A stretch of 64,000 nucleotides of DNA from Pseudomonas lalkuanensis (GCF_008807375.1 NZ_CP043311.1:662001-726000); one strand, 5' to 3'; shown: positions 17,227 through 26,594, counted from the first letter of the stretch. Made by a program: numbers and translations. The notes: generated by a model from the sequence alone, not told the origin.

Positions 17227-18335
17227 TGGCCGCCAGCGACCAGGCCTGCATGGCCCGCGCCCTCGAGCTGGCGCGCAAAGGCATCTATTCCACCCATCCC
17301 AATCCGCGCGTCGGTTGCGTCATCGTTCGCGATGGCCAGGTCGTCGGCGAAGGCTGGCACGTCCGCGCCGGCGAGCCCCACGCCGAAGTCCATGCGCTGC
17401 GCCAGGCTGGCGAGCTGGCCCATGGCGCCACCGCCTACGTCACCCTCGAACCCTGCAGCCATCACGGCCGCACGCCGCCTTGTGCCGATGCACTGGTGGC
17501 CGCCGGGGTGGGACGCGTGGTGGCAGCCATGCAGGACCCCAATCCCCAGGTGGCCGGCCGTGGTCTGAAGCGGCTGGCCGATGCTGGCATCGCTGTCGAA
17601 AGCGGCGTGCTGGAGGCCGAGGCGCGGGCGCTGAATGCCGGTTTCATCAAGCGCATGGAGCAGGGTCTGCCCTTCCTGCGGGTCAAGCTGGCCATGAGCC
17701 TGGACGGGCGCACCGCCATGGCGAGCGGCGAAAGCCAGTGGATAACCGGCCCGGCTGCCCGCTCGGCGGTGCAACGCCTGCGCGCCCGCGCCAGCGTGGT
17801 GCTGACCGGCGCCGATACCGTGCTCACCGATGCCGCGCGCCTCACCGTCCGCGCGGACGAGTTGGGCCTCGATCCTGAACTCACTGCCCTGGCGGTCAGT
17901 CGTCCGCCCTTGCGGGTGCTGATTGATGGCCGCCTGCGGGTGCCGCTGGACGCGCCCTTTTTCCAGGCAGGGCCGGCACTGGTGGCGACCGCCAGTGATT
18001 GCAGCCGGGACGCCTATGCGGGCCATGAACTACTGGCAGTGCCTGGCGCCGATGGCCATGTCGACCTGCGCAAGCTGTTGCAGGAACTGGCCAGCCGTGG
18101 CGTGAACGAAGTCCTGGTGGAAGCCGGCCCGCGCCTGGCCGGTGCCTTCGCCCAGGCCGGACTGGTGGATGAGTACCAGATCTTCATCGCCGCCAAGTTC
18201 CTCGGCTCCAGCGCCCGCCCGCTGCTGGACTGGCCCCTGGCGCGGATGGCGGAAGCCCAGGAACTGAACATCGTCGAAATGCGTGCTGTGGGCGACGACT
18301 GGCGAGTCATCGCGATACCCCGCGCCACTGCCTGA
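17226..18335 (+). CDS. ribD: bifunctional diaminohydroxyphosphoribosylaminopyrimidine deaminase / 5-amino-6-ribosylaminouracil reductase
   Basis: 369 residues. The N-terminal cytidine-deaminase-like domain has HAEVHAL and the zinc motif EPCSHHGRTPPCADAL. The C-terminal reductase domain starts about residue 148 (LRVKLAMSLDGRTAMASGESQWITG). It catalyses the second and third steps of riboflavin synthesis. Full length; translationally coupled to nrdR and followed by the FMN riboswitch. Confidence 0.96.
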   Translation: MAASDQACMARALELARKGIYSTHPNPRVGCVIVRDGQVVGEGWHVRAGEPHAEVHALRQAGELAHGATAYVTLEPCSHHGRTPPCADALVAAGVGRVVAAMQDPNPQVAGRGLKRLADAGIAVESGVLEAEARALNAGFIKRMEQGLPFLRVKLAMSLDGRTAMASGESQWITGPAARSAVQRLRARASVVLTGADTVLTDAARLTVRADELGLDPELTALAVSRPPLRVLIDGRLRVPLDAPFFQAGPALVATASDCSRDAYAGHELLAVPGADGHVDLRKLLQELASRGVNEVLVEAGPRLAGAFAQAGLVDEYQIFIAAKFLGSSARPLLDWPLARMAEAQELNIVEMRAVGDDWRVIAIPRATA

Positions 18336-18424
18336 TTTACGCGCCATCGGCATGGCCGCAAAGGCCGATGCAAGTTCGCCACGACTGTGATAAAACGCCT
18401 GCCAGCCAGTTCGATGCTGGCTGA

Positions 18425-18652
18425 AACGTTCTCAGGGCGGGGTGCAAGTCCCCACCGGCGGTAATTGCGCGAAATGCGCATAGCCCGCGAGCGCTTGCTG
18501 GGAAAAGTCTTTTCTGGATTGAGCGAGCTAGAGCGAGACAAGGCGGTTTTTAACGCCGTATCGCCGACGCGCAGCCAATCCATCCAGCAAGGTCAGCAGA
18601 CTCGGTGCGATCCCGAGGCCGACGGTAACAGTCCGGATGAAGAGAGAACGGG
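18425..18652 (+). promoter_or_regulatory. FMN (RFN) riboswitch with extended variable stem
   Basis: Canonical RFN blocks in order: CGTTCTCAGGGCGGGGTGCA, AGTCCCCACCGGCGGTAA, AGCCCGCGAGCG, GTCAGCAGACTCGGTGC, GACGGTAACAGTCCGGATGA and AGAGAGAACG closing the basal stem. Between the third and fourth blocks lies an unusually long insert of roughly 95 bases, closed by CTTGCTGG/CCAGCAAG. It precedes ribE and the genes after it, so FMN should repress ribE-ribB-ribH. Confidence 0.93.
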
Positions 18653-18747
18653 ATTGCCTGCCTGGTCCAGGGTGCGTCCGTGCCTGTGTCCGTCAGATCC
18701 CTTTCGATCCGATACGCCCTGTTTTTCACGAAACAGGAGTTCCATCG

Positions 18748-18888
18748 ATGTCAAATGCAACAGTCCACTTCCTTCCGGCGTCGGCGGCGTGCCCGCGCGC
18801 GGGTGAGGGGCGGGTGCCTATAATGCGTCTTTCGCCGGTATCGACCGGCTCGCTGCAAGCTCTGGAGGTCCCATGTTCACCGGCATAA
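18748..18888 (+). CDS. possible 46-codon leader ORF between FMN riboswitch and ribE
   Basis: ATG at 18748 preceded by AGGAG with 8-base spacing. It encodes 46 residues (MSNATVHFLPASAACPRAGE and so on) and ends at 18886-18888, overlapping the ribE start by 16 bases. Its ribosome-binding site forms one arm of a CCTGTTT/AAACAGG hairpin (18718-18737), a plausible expression platform. No similarity recognised; it may be a coupling leader rather than a functional protein. Confidence 0.35.
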   Translation: MSNATVHFLPASAACPRAGEGRVPIMRLSPVSTGSLQALEVPCSPA

Positions 18889-19535
18889 TCGAAGCCATCG
18901 GTACCATCCGAGCGATCACGCCCAAGGGCGGTGACGTCCGTGTCCTGGTGGAAACCGGCAAGCTGGACCTCGCCGACGTCAAGCTGGGCGACAGCATCGC
19001 CGTCAACGGCGTCTGCCTCACCGCCGTGGAGCTGCCCGGCAACGGCTTCTGGGCCGATGTCAGCCGCGAGACCCTGGCCCGCACCGCCTTCGACGACCTC
19101 AAGCCCGGCAGCCCGGTCAACCTGGAAAAGGCCCTGACCCCCACCAGCCGTCTCGGCGGCCATCTGGTCAGCGGCCATGTCGACGGCATCGGCGAGATCC
19201 TGATGCGCGAGGACAACGCCCGCGCCGTGCAATTCCGCATCCGCGCGCCACGTGACCTGGCCAGATACATCGCCTTGAAGGGCTCGATCACCGTCGACGG
19301 CACCAGCCTGACGGTGAATTCGGTGAATGGCGCCGAGTTCGAGCTGACCATCGTCCCGCACACCCTGGCCGAGACCATCATGGCCGACTACCGCCCGGGG
19401 CGCCGCGTGAACCTGGAGGTCGACCTGCTGGCCCGCTACCTGGAGCGCCTGCTGCTCGGCGACAAGGCGGCCGAGCCCCAGTCCTCCGGCCTGACCGAAA
19501 GCTTCCTCGCCGAACACGGCTACCTCAAACACTGA
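18873..19535 (+). CDS. ribE: riboflavin synthase alpha subunit
   Basis: 220 residues starting with the invariant MFTGIIEAIGTI and made of two homologous lumazine-binding halves. Repeats of the motif are seen as GDSIAVNGVCLT (about 44-55) and GSITVDGTSLTVN (about 138-150), with SRLGGHLVSGHVDG between. It dismutates two 6,7-dimethyl-8-ribityllumazine molecules into riboflavin. Called ribC in some Pseudomonas annotations. GGAGG lies upstream of the ATG. Confidence 0.96.
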   Translation: MFTGIIEAIGTIRAITPKGGDVRVLVETGKLDLADVKLGDSIAVNGVCLTAVELPGNGFWADVSRETLARTAFDDLKPGSPVNLEKALTPTSRLGGHLVSGHVDGIGEILMREDNARAVQFRIRAPRDLARYIALKGSITVDGTSLTVNSVNGAEFELTIVPHTLAETIMADYRPGRRVNLEVDLLARYLERLLLGDKAAEPQSSGLTESFLAEHGYLKH

Positions 19536-19552
19536 ATTCAGAAGGAGGGCCC

Positions 19553-20647
19553 ATGGCTCTCAACAGCATCGAAGAACTGATCGAAGACATCCGCCAGGGC
19601 AAGATGGTCATCCTCATGGATGACGAGGATCGCGAGAACGAAGGCGACCTGATCATGGCCTCCGAGTGCGTGCAGGCCGAGCACATCAACTTCATGGCCC
19701 GGTTCGCCCGTGGCCTGATCTGCATGCCGATGACCCGCGAGCGCTGCGAACTGCTGAAGCTGCCGCTGATGGCGCCGCGCAACGGCTCGGGCTTCGGCAC
19801 CAAGTTCACCGTGTCCATCGAGGCCGCCGAAGGCGTGACCACCGGTATCTCCGCCGCCGACCGCGCACGCACCGTGCAGGTGGCCGCCGCCAAGGGCGCC
19901 AAGGCCGACGACATCGTCAGCCCCGGGCACATTTTCCCGCTGATGGCCCAGCCGGGCGGCGTGCTGGCCCGTGCCGGCCACACCGAGGCGGCTTGCGACC
20001 TGGCGCGCATGGCCGGCTTCGAGCCTTCCGGCGTGATCTGCGAAATCATGAACGACGACGGCACCATGTCCCGTCGCCCTGAGCTCGAGGCCTTCGCCGC
20101 CGAACACGGGATCAAGATCGGCACCATCGCCGACCTCATCCACTACCGCCTGATCCACGAGCGCACCGTCGAGCGCATCGCCGAGCAGCCGCTGGACAGC
20201 GAACTGGGCCACTTCAACCTGGTGACCTACCGCGATGCCGTGGAAGGCGATGTGCACATGGCCCTGACCCTGGGCAAGATCTGCCCGGAAGAGCCGACCC
20301 TGGTGCGTGTCCACAACATGGACCCGCTGCGCGACCTGTTCATGGTCAACCAGGCTGGCCGCTGGAGCCTGCGCGCCGCGATGAAGGAAGTGGCCGCCGC
20401 CGGCAGCGGCGTGGTGCTGCTGCTCGGCACCCCGCTCACCGGTCCGCAGTTGCTGGCGCACCTGGAGCGCCAGTTGGGGGCCGAGACCCGCGTCACCAAC
20501 CCGACCACCTACAGCACCGTCGGTGCCGGATCGCAGATTCTTCGCGACCTCGGAGTGCGCAAGATGCGCCTGATGAGCTCGCCGATGAAGTTCAACGCGA
20601 TATCCGGTTTCGACCTGGAAGTTGTAGAATACCTGCCCGCTGAATGA
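19553..20647 (+). CDS. ribB: 3,4-dihydroxy-2-butanone-4-phosphate synthase with degenerate GTP-cyclohydrolase II domain
   Basis: 364 residues. The N-terminal domain (1-~205) is complete DHBP synthase: [16 protein letters not shown], the conserved Cys/His region [11 protein letters not shown] and [20 protein letters not shown]. The C-terminal half aligns with GTP cyclohydrolase II, but where RibA has the zinc-binding ECLTGD...LRCDCG segment it reads [13 protein letters not shown], without the three cysteines. It therefore should not open GTP. Such RibBX-type fusions coexist with a real RibA, here at 24701. Confidence 0.93.
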   Translation: MALNSIEELIEDIRQGKMVILMDDEDRENEGDLIMASECVQAEHINFMARFARGLICMPMTRERCELLKLPLMAPRNGSGFGTKFTVSIEAAEGVTTGISAADRARTVQVAAAKGAKADDIVSPGHIFPLMAQPGGVLARAGHTEAACDLARMAGFEPSGVICEIMNDDGTMSRRPELEAFAAEHGIKIGTIADLIHYRLIHERTVERIAEQPLDSELGHFNLVTYRDAVEGDVHMALTLGKICPEEPTLVRVHNMDPLRDLFMVNQAGRWSLRAAMKEVAAAGSGVVLLLGTPLTGPQLLAHLERQLGAETRVTNPTTYSTVGAGSQILRDLGVRKMRLMSSPMKFNAISGFDLEVVEYLPAE

Positions 20648-20709
20648 TCCCGCAGGGCTCCGGCCGTCAAGGCCGGGGCCCTCGCTCTTTAATTGACGAG
20701 AACTCGCCC

Positions 20710-21186
20710 ATGTCCCTGAAGACCATCGAAGGTACCTTCATCGCCCCCAAAGGCCGCTATGCCCTGGTGGTCGGCCGTTTCAACAGCTTCGTCGTGGAAA
20801 GCCTGGTGAGCGGCGCCGTAGACGCCCTGGTTCGCCACGGTGTCAGCGAAAACGACATCACCATCATCCGCGCGCCCGGCGCCTTTGAAATCCCGCTGGT
20901 AGCCCAGAAGGTCGCCCAGCAAGGCGAGTACTCCGCCATCATCGCCCTCGGGGCGGTCATTCGTGGCGGCACCCCGCACTTCGAATACGTCGCCGGCGAG
21001 TGCACCAAGGGTCTGGCCCAGGTTTCCATGGAATTCGGCGTACCGGTCGCCTTCGGCGTGCTGACCGTCGATTCCATCGAGCAGGCCATCGAACGTTCCG
21101 GCACCAAGGCCGGCAACAAGGGTGCCGAAGCTGCCCTGTCCGCTCTGGAGATGGTAAGCCTGCTGGCTGCCCTGGAGGCCAAGTGA
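20710..21186 (+). CDS. ribH: 6,7-dimethyl-8-ribityllumazine synthase
   Basis: 158 residues with substrate-binding motifs [24 protein letters not shown] and [20 protein letters not shown] (His in the latter is the catalytic base). [17 protein letters not shown] completes the family pattern. It condenses the RibD-pathway pyrimidine with the RibB product. The stop overlaps the GTG start of nusB. Confidence 0.97.
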   Translation: MSLKTIEGTFIAPKGRYALVVGRFNSFVVESLVSGAVDALVRHGVSENDITIIRAPGAFEIPLVAQKVAQQGEYSAIIALGAVIRGGTPHFEYVAGECTKGLAQVSMEFGVPVAFGVLTVDSIEQAIERSGTKAGNKGAEAALSALEMVSLLAALEAK

Positions 21187-21656
21187 GCAACGCAGACGGT
21201 TCGGCGCCCAAGGCTCCGAAAGGCAAGATCGCAGCCCGTCGCCAGGCTCGTACCCTGGCGATGCAGGCGCTCTACTCCTGGCACATTGCCGGTCAGCCGC
21301 TCAACGAAATCGAGGCGCAGTTCCGCGTCGACAACGATTTCGCCAGCGTCGACGGCGCCTACTTCCACGAGATCCTCCACGGCGTACCGCGCCAGAAGAC
21401 CGAGATCGACGCGGCCTTCCTGCCCTGCCTGGACCGCGCGCTCGAGGAAGTCGACCCGGTAGAGCTGGCGATACTGCGCCTGTCCACCTACGAGCTGATG
21501 AATCGCGTGGACGTGCCGTACCGCGTGGTGATCAACGAGGGCATCGAGCTGGCCAAGGTGTTCGGCGCCACCGACGGACACAAGTTCGTCAACGGCGTGC
21601 TGGACAAGCTGGCGCCGCGCCTGCGTGCCGCCGAAGTCCGTGGCGGCAAGCGCTGA
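21183..21656 (+). CDS. nusB: transcription antitermination factor NusB
   Basis: 157 residues, all-helical, with the RNA-binding Arg-rich start ([19 protein letters not shown]) and C-terminal [30 protein letters not shown]. NusB with NusE binds boxA in rRNA operons. The GTG at 21183 overlaps the ribH stop (GTGA), the usual coupling in pseudomonads. Confidence 0.96.
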   Translation: MSNADGSAPKAPKGKIAARRQARTLAMQALYSWHIAGQPLNEIEAQFRVDNDFASVDGAYFHEILHGVPRQKTEIDAAFLPCLDRALEEVDPVELAILRLSTYELMNRVDVPYRVVINEGIELAKVFGATDGHKFVNGVLDKLAPRLRAAEVRGGKR

Positions 21657-21670
21657 TTGCAGCCCAGTGA

Positions 21671-22639
21671 ATGGGTGAGTTCGAGCTGATCCGCCGTTTC
21701 TTCGCCTCCGCCGCCTGTGCGGCCGGGGGCGAAGGCATTGCCCTTGGCATCGGTGATGACTGTGCCCTGTTGCAACTGCCCCCCGGCGAGCAACTGGCGA
21801 TTTCCACCGACACCCTGGTGGCCGGCGTGCACTTCCCGCAACAGGCCGACCCCTTCTTCCTCGGTCAGCGTGCCCTGGCGGTTTCCGCCAGCGACCTGGC
21901 CGCCATGGGCGCCAAGCCCGTCGCCTTCACCCTCGCCCTGACCCTGCCCGACGCCCGGCCCGACTGGCTGGACGGCTTCGCCCGTGGCCTCTGCGCCATG
22001 GCGCGGGATTGCGGGATCGGCCTGGTGGGCGGCGATACCACCCGAGGCCCGCTGAGCCTGACCCTCACGGTGTTCGGCCGGGTGCCCGCCGGATTGGCGC
22101 TGACCCGCGCCGGCGCACGCCCCGGCGATCTGCTCTGCGTGGGCGGCAGCCTGGGTGATGGTGCCGGCGCATTGCCGCTGGTACTGGGCGAAATGCAGGA
22201 CAGCGGCGCGGATGCAGAATACCTGTTGCAGCGCTACTGGGCGCCGCAACCGCAACTGGCCCTGGGCCAGGCGTTGCGCGGGCGGGCCACTGCGGCGCTG
22301 GACATCTCCGACGGCCTGCTCGCCGACTGTGGCCACATCGCCAGGGCCTCCGGCGTCGCGCTGCTGGTGGAAGCGGAGAAACTGCCGCTGTCGCCAGCAC
22401 TCGAACGACTCTTCCCCAGCGAGTTCGCGCGCAAATGTGCGCTGGCCGGTGGCGACGACTACCGCCTCGCCTTTACCCTGCCTGCCGCAGAGCTGGCCGC
22501 CGTTCAGGCGCAGTGGCCGGAAGTGGCCGTGATCGGCCGGGTGGAAGCCGGGCAGGGGGTTCACCTGCTGGACGCCGCCGGTGTCGAACTGCAGCCGCCG
22601 GCATTGGGTTATCAACATTTCGGGAGTCAAGGTGACTGA
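21671..22639 (+). CDS. thiL: thiamine-monophosphate kinase
   Basis: 322 residues with ThiL/PurM-fold motifs: LGIGDDCALL (metal and ATP), STDTLVAGVHF, VSASDLAAMGAKP, GLVGGDTTRG and ALDISDGLLADCGHI. It phosphorylates thiamine monophosphate to the diphosphate cofactor, which Dxs encoded downstream uses. It overlaps pgpA by 8 bp. Confidence 0.95.
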   Translation: MGEFELIRRFFASAACAAGGEGIALGIGDDCALLQLPPGEQLAISTDTLVAGVHFPQQADPFFLGQRALAVSASDLAAMGAKPVAFTLALTLPDARPDWLDGFARGLCAMARDCGIGLVGGDTTRGPLSLTLTVFGRVPAGLALTRAGARPGDLLCVGGSLGDGAGALPLVLGEMQDSGADAEYLLQRYWAPQPQLALGQALRGRATAALDISDGLLADCGHIARASGVALLVEAEKLPLSPALERLFPSEFARKCALAGGDDYRLAFTLPAAELAAVQAQWPEVAVIGRVEAGQGVHLLDAAGVELQPPALGYQHFGSQGD

Positions 22640-23132
22640 TCACGAATCGGCCACGCCGCAACCTATCCCCCATTCGGTGTGGAGCAACCCCTGGCATTTC
22701 ATCGCCTTCGGATTCGGCTCGGGCACCCTGCCCAAGGCTCCGGGCACCTGGGGCTCTCTCGTAGCGCTGCCGTTCATTCCGCTCTGGCAGATGCTGCCGG
22801 ACTGGGGCTACTGGCTGATGCTGGGACTGACCATGCTGTTCGGCTTCTGGCTGTGCGGCAAGGTGGCCGACGACCTGCGCGTGCATGACCACGAAGGCAT
22901 CGTCTGGGATGAAATGGTCGGCATGTGGATCACCCTCTGGCTGGTGCCCGAGGGCTGGCATTGGCTGCTGATCGGCTTCCTGGTGTTCCGCGTGATGGAC
23001 ATCCTCAAGCCCTGGCCGATCCGCTGGATCGACCGCCATGTCCACGGTGGCGTGGGCATCATGCTCGACGACGTCCTGGCCGGTGTCTTCGCCTGGCTGG
23101 CAATGCAGCTCATTGTCTGGGGCCTGGCCTAA
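22632..23132 (+). CDS. pgpA: phosphatidylglycerophosphatase A
   Basis: 166 residues with a GTG start inside thiL. It has FGSGTLPKAPGTWGSLVALP and the DHEGIVWDEMVGMWITLWLVP motif diagnostic of PgpA, plus membrane helices at about 40-58, 65-85, 105-125 and 145-165. It dephosphorylates phosphatidylglycerophosphate at the inner membrane. Confidence 0.95.
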   Translation: MTDHESATPQPIPHSVWSNPWHFIAFGFGSGTLPKAPGTWGSLVALPFIPLWQMLPDWGYWLMLGLTMLFGFWLCGKVADDLRVHDHEGIVWDEMVGMWITLWLVPEGWHWLLIGFLVFRVMDILKPWPIRWIDRHVHGGVGIMLDDVLAGVFAWLAMQLIVWGLA

Positions 23133-23178
23133 TCTTGGTTGGACCCGCAACGGCGAAGGGCGGGTGGAGGGACGCGTG

Positions 23179-23934
23179 ATGCGGAGCTGGTTACTGAAGT
23201 TCCTGATCGGCTGTCTGCTGCTGCCGGCGGCCTGGGCGGCGCCGTTCCCGGACCATGAAATCCACCTCGCCAGCGACGTCTGGCCCGGGCACACCGAAGC
23301 CGACGGCACCGGGCTCGGATGGGACATCCTGCGGCGGGTCTACGAGCCCGAAGGCATCCAGCTGAAGGTCCACATCGTGCCCTACACCCGTTCCATCGGC
23401 CTGGTGCAGCGAGGTGAGGCCGACGCCTGGGTCGGTTCCTACCGCAACGAAGCCGAGGGTGCCTACTACCCGAGATGGCATTACGACGTGGACCAGGTCA
23501 GCGCGCTCTCGCTGAACTCAACGCCCGTCCCCAGCCTGGCCACCCTGGGCCGCTACCGCCTGGCCTGGATCCGTGGCTACGACTACCAGAACTACCTGCC
23601 GAACCTGAAGCACTTCACGGAAATCCAGCGCCGTAGTGGCATCCTTTCGATGCTCGAACTGGGCCATGTGGACTTCTACATCGACGCCCGGACCGAAGTG
23701 GACGACGTGCTGGACACCGCCACCGACCGCAGCCGCTACCGCGTAACCCCGCTGCTACGCCTGCCGCTCTACCTGGGTTTTGCCGATACGCCGCGCGGTC
23801 GCCGCCTGGCGGATATCTTCGACCGCCGCATGACCGCCCTGGTGACCAGCGGTGAGTTGAGGCCACTGTTCAAGCGCTGGAAGCAGCCGTATGCCTTCGA
23901 CAAGGAACCGGAGAAACCCGATGTCGCGCCCTGA
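23179..23934 (+). CDS. periplasmic solute-binding-like protein (SBP_bac_3 type)
   Basis: 251 residues with a signal peptide (MRSWLLKFLIGCLLLPAAWA). The mature part resembles family-3 solute-binding proteins: GLGWDILRRVYEPEGIQLKVHIVPYTRSIGLVQRGEADAWVGSY and RPLFKRWKQPY at the end. No transporter genes adjoin it, so it may be an orphan sensor or binding protein. It overlaps the following protease gene by 14 bp, suggesting joint expression. Confidence 0.78.
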   Translation: MRSWLLKFLIGCLLLPAAWAAPFPDHEIHLASDVWPGHTEADGTGLGWDILRRVYEPEGIQLKVHIVPYTRSIGLVQRGEADAWVGSYRNEAEGAYYPRWHYDVDQVSALSLNSTPVPSLATLGRYRLAWIRGYDYQNYLPNLKHFTEIQRRSGILSMLELGHVDFYIDARTEVDDVLDTATDRSRYRVTPLLRLPLYLGFADTPRGRRLADIFDRRMTALVTSGELRPLFKRWKQPYAFDKEPEKPDVAP

Positions 23935-24592
23935 CCTGCGTATCGCCGCCTGCCTGCTGGCGCTGGCTCCGCTGTTCGTCGCAGCCACCCAGGTGCAGGT
24001 GGTCGGCCTGTTCCCCGGCGCCGCGGTGATCAATGTCGACGGCCAGCGCAAGCTGGTGAAGGTCGGCCAGACCGGCCCTGGTGGCGTCCAGGTGATCAGC
24101 GCCGACAGCAAGGGCGCGGTGCTGCGGGTCGATGGTGTCGAGCGCAGCTACGGCCTCAGCCGCGAGTACAACCCGGCTACCAGCACCGACAGCCCCGGCA
24201 GCCCCGCGGCACCGCAGAAGGCGCAACTGAGCATCGCCCGGGGCAATAACGGGCACTACCAGGTCGCAGGTTCCATCGAGGGCCACCCGGTGCAGTTCCT
24301 GGTGGATACCGGGGCCACCAGCGTCGCCATGAACGAGAGCCAGGCGCGCCGCCTGGGCATCGACTACCGGGTGAAGGGACTGCCGATGAAGGCCAGTACC
24401 GCCAGTGGAACGGTCAACGCCTGGCGGGTGAAATTCGATCGCATCAAGGTCGGCAGCCTCGAGGTGCTGGGCGTGGAAGGCGCGGTCATCGAAGGCGAGG
24501 CGCCTGTGGAGGTGCTGCTGGGCATGAGCTTCCTCAACCGCGTGCGCTGGCGCGAGGAGCAGGGCGTGCTGATGCTGGAGTCCAAGTTCTGA
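23921..24592 (+). CDS. retropepsin-like aspartic protease
   Basis: 223 residues: N-terminal signal or anchor (ACLLALAPLFVAAT), an SH3-like segment, then a retropepsin fold with the catalytic motif FLVDTGATSVAMN (Asp at about 128) and the second hydrophobic-Gly block VLLGMSFLNRVRW. Proteins of this TIGR02281-like group are clan AA proteases that dimerise; substrates are unknown. The start codon lies inside the preceding gene. Confidence 0.85.
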   Translation: MSRPDLRIAACLLALAPLFVAATQVQVVGLFPGAAVINVDGQRKLVKVGQTGPGGVQVISADSKGAVLRVDGVERSYGLSREYNPATSTDSPGSPAAPQKAQLSIARGNNGHYQVAGSIEGHPVQFLVDTGATSVAMNESQARRLGIDYRVKGLPMKASTASGTVNAWRVKFDRIKVGSLEVLGVEGAVIEGEAPVEVLLGMSFLNRVRWREEQGVLMLESKF

Positions 24593-24700
24593 GGCCGCTT
24601 GCTTCGAGCCATTCGATACTTATCCCCAACTATTCAATCTGACCCGCCGGATAGCGCTGCTGCTACAATGCCGGCCTTGCCAATTTCCAGGAGTTACACG

Positions 24701-25315
24701 GTGTCTGTCGTTTTCGTCGCCGCCTCCCAGCTGCCGACTCCGTTCGGCGTGTTCACCATGCACGGCTTTCTCGATGAGGCCAGCGGCAAGGAACACGTTG
24801 CCCTGACCCTGGGCGATGTGGCCAACGGCGGACCCGTCCTGGGTCGCCTGCATTCCGAGTGCCTCACCGGTGATGCCCTGTTCAGCCTGCGCTGCGACTG
24901 CGGATTCCAGCTGGAAGCGGCGCTGCGCGCCATCGCTGAAGCCGGCTGCGGTGTACTGCTCTACCTGCGCCAGGAAGGCCGTGGCATTGGTCTCCTGAAC
25001 AAGATCCGCGCCTACGAGCTGCAGGACGCCGGCGCCGATACCGTGGAAGCCAACGAGCGCCTGGGCTTCGGCGCCGACCAGCGCGACTACGCCATGTGCC
25101 AGCCGATGCTGAAGCACCTGGGTGTCGGCGCGGTCAAGCTGATGACCAACAATCCGCGCAAGGTCAAGGCACTGGAAAGCTACGGTCTCAACGTCGCCGA
25201 GCGCGTACCGCTGCAGACCGGCCTGAACAAGCACAACCGCAAATACCTGGCGACCAAGGCCGGCAAGCTCGGGCACATGCTCGGCAACCTGCATCAGGCG
25301 GAATCCGAATCGTGA
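24701..25315 (+). CDS. ribA: GTP cyclohydrolase II
   Basis: 204 residues with the zinc ligands C54, C65 and C67 in [20 protein letters not shown] and the catalytic region [14 protein letters not shown]. It converts GTP to the first riboflavin precursor, the activity the degenerate half of the 19553 protein lacks. The GTG at 24701 is selected because CAGGAG lies 7 bases upstream and family members start (M)SVVFVAAS; an upstream ATG would add an unrelated tail. Confidence 0.95.
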   Translation: MSVVFVAASQLPTPFGVFTMHGFLDEASGKEHVALTLGDVANGGPVLGRLHSECLTGDALFSLRCDCGFQLEAALRAIAEAGCGVLLYLRQEGRGIGLLNKIRAYELQDAGADTVEANERLGFGADQRDYAMCQPMLKHLGVGAVKLMTNNPRKVKALESYGLNVAERVPLQTGLNKHNRKYLATKAGKLGHMLGNLHQAESES

Positions 25316-25731
25316 CCCGCAAGGAAGTCCGTCGCCGGCTGGCCATGACCTGGTGGCGCCAGGTGGGCTTCACGCTGGTGCCGCTGTTGGTCATGGGCTA
25401 CCTGTTCGGCGATGGGGAACCGGTGCTGCCGGTATTGCAGATGCCGCTCTTCATTGGCGCCCTGGTCTCGCTGTTTTTCAGCCTGCCGATGTTCTCCGCC
25501 TACAAGCGCGCCCTCGTGGCCACCGAGGCCGCCCTCGGTCGGGCCGAAGAGCCCGGTGCCTGGCAGGAACTGACCCGCCGTCGCGACAGGGGCTTCCTCG
25601 CCGCCGGCCTGCCAGCCTGGATCGCCGCCCTGGCGGTGCTGGTCGGACTCAATACTGTGGCGCTGTTCCTCCTGGCCATGAGCAGCCTGGTGCTGCTCTA
25701 CCTCTACCGAATCCCCCGCCAGCTCGGCTGA
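25312..25731 (+). CDS. small inner-membrane protein of unknown function
   Basis: 139 residues, GTG start overlapping the ribA stop. Four predicted helices (about 19-37, 45-62, 98-114 and 116-134) flank a basic/acidic loop ([23 protein letters not shown]). I recognise no family. It lies between ribA and a B12-binding protein, with stop/start overlaps on both sides. Confidence 0.7.
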   Translation: MTRKEVRRRLAMTWWRQVGFTLVPLLVMGYLFGDGEPVLPVLQMPLFIGALVSLFFSLPMFSAYKRALVATEAALGRAEEPGAWQELTRRRDRGFLAAGLPAWIAALAVLVGLNTVALFLLAMSSLVLLYLYRIPRQLG

Positions 25732-26528
25732 TGCGCCGGCTGCTCGCCTTCCTGCTGCTGTCCGTGGCGCTGCCCGCCACGGCGCAGCTGCGGGTCGTCA
25801 GCCTGGCTCCCTCCCTGACCGAAATCATGCTTGATCTCGGCGCCGGTGACCTTCTGGTGGGTGTGCTCGACGGCGGTGATCGCCCCGCAGCCCTGGCCGG
25901 CCTGCCGTCGGTGGGGCGCTACGGGCAGCTGCAACCGGAAAGCCTGCTCGCCCTCAAGCCCGATCTGGTGCTGCTCTGGCCCGACAGCGTGGGCTCGGCC
26001 GGACGCGAGCAACTGAAGAAATTCCCGGTTCCCCAGCTGGTGGTGGAGCCGCGGAGCCTGGAACAACTGGCGAATGCCTTCGCCGAGATCGGTGAGCGGG
26101 TCGGCCGCGCCGAACAGGGCCGCCAGATGGCCGCGCGCTTCGAGTCGGGGCTGGCGGCACTGCGCCAACACCACCACCGCGACGTGCCGTTGAAAGTCTT
26201 CTACCAGGTCTGGGACAAGCCGCTCTATACCCTCGGCGGCAAGCAGATCGTCAGCGATGCCTTGAAGGTCTGCGGGGCGGAGAACGTCTTCGCCGACCTT
26301 TCCCTGCCGGCGCCCCAGGTGGGCATCGAGGCTGTGATGCAGCGCGACCCCGCGGTGATCCTGGTGAGCGAACCGAGCCAGGCCTATGCCTGGAAGGCCT
26401 GGCCGCAGCTGACAGCGGTGAAACGGGGACAGGTCTGGCCAGTGCCGGACCGGGGGCTGGAACGCCCGAGCTTCCAGATGCTGGCGGCGACCGGGAAGCT
26501 CTGCCGGTTGCTGGATGCGGCGAGGTAG
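25731..26528 (+). CDS. btuF: periplasmic cobalamin-binding protein (BtuF-like)
   Basis: 265 residues with a signal peptide ([18 protein letters not shown]) and the class III binding-protein pattern of BtuF: LRVVSLAPSLTEIMLDLGAGDLLVGV, LLALKPDLVLLW, then VWDKPLYTLGGKQIVSDALKVCGAENVF in the C lobe. It should hand vitamin B12 or a related corrinoid to BtuCD, which is not encoded nearby. No B12 riboswitch precedes it; it appears to be read with ribA. Confidence 0.82.
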   Translation: MRRLLAFLLLSVALPATAQLRVVSLAPSLTEIMLDLGAGDLLVGVLDGGDRPAALAGLPSVGRYGQLQPESLLALKPDLVLLWPDSVGSAGREQLKKFPVPQLVVEPRSLEQLANAFAEIGERVGRAEQGRQMAARFESGLAALRQHHHRDVPLKVFYQVWDKPLYTLGGKQIVSDALKVCGAENVFADLSLPAPQVGIEAVMQRDPAVILVSEPSQAYAWKAWPQLTAVKRGQVWPVPDRGLERPSFQMLAATGKLCRLLDAAR

Positions 26529-26594
26529 AGGCCTGATGCGCGCGGCGTACCCTGCAAACGTGTAGTCCAGCGAAATCCGAGGCTACGGATTGAT

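Noticed and set aside
18814..18824. TATAAT-like -10 just before ribE
   Set aside because: No -35 at workable spacing in the GC-rich upstream; ribE expression is better explained by the FMN riboswitch transcript.
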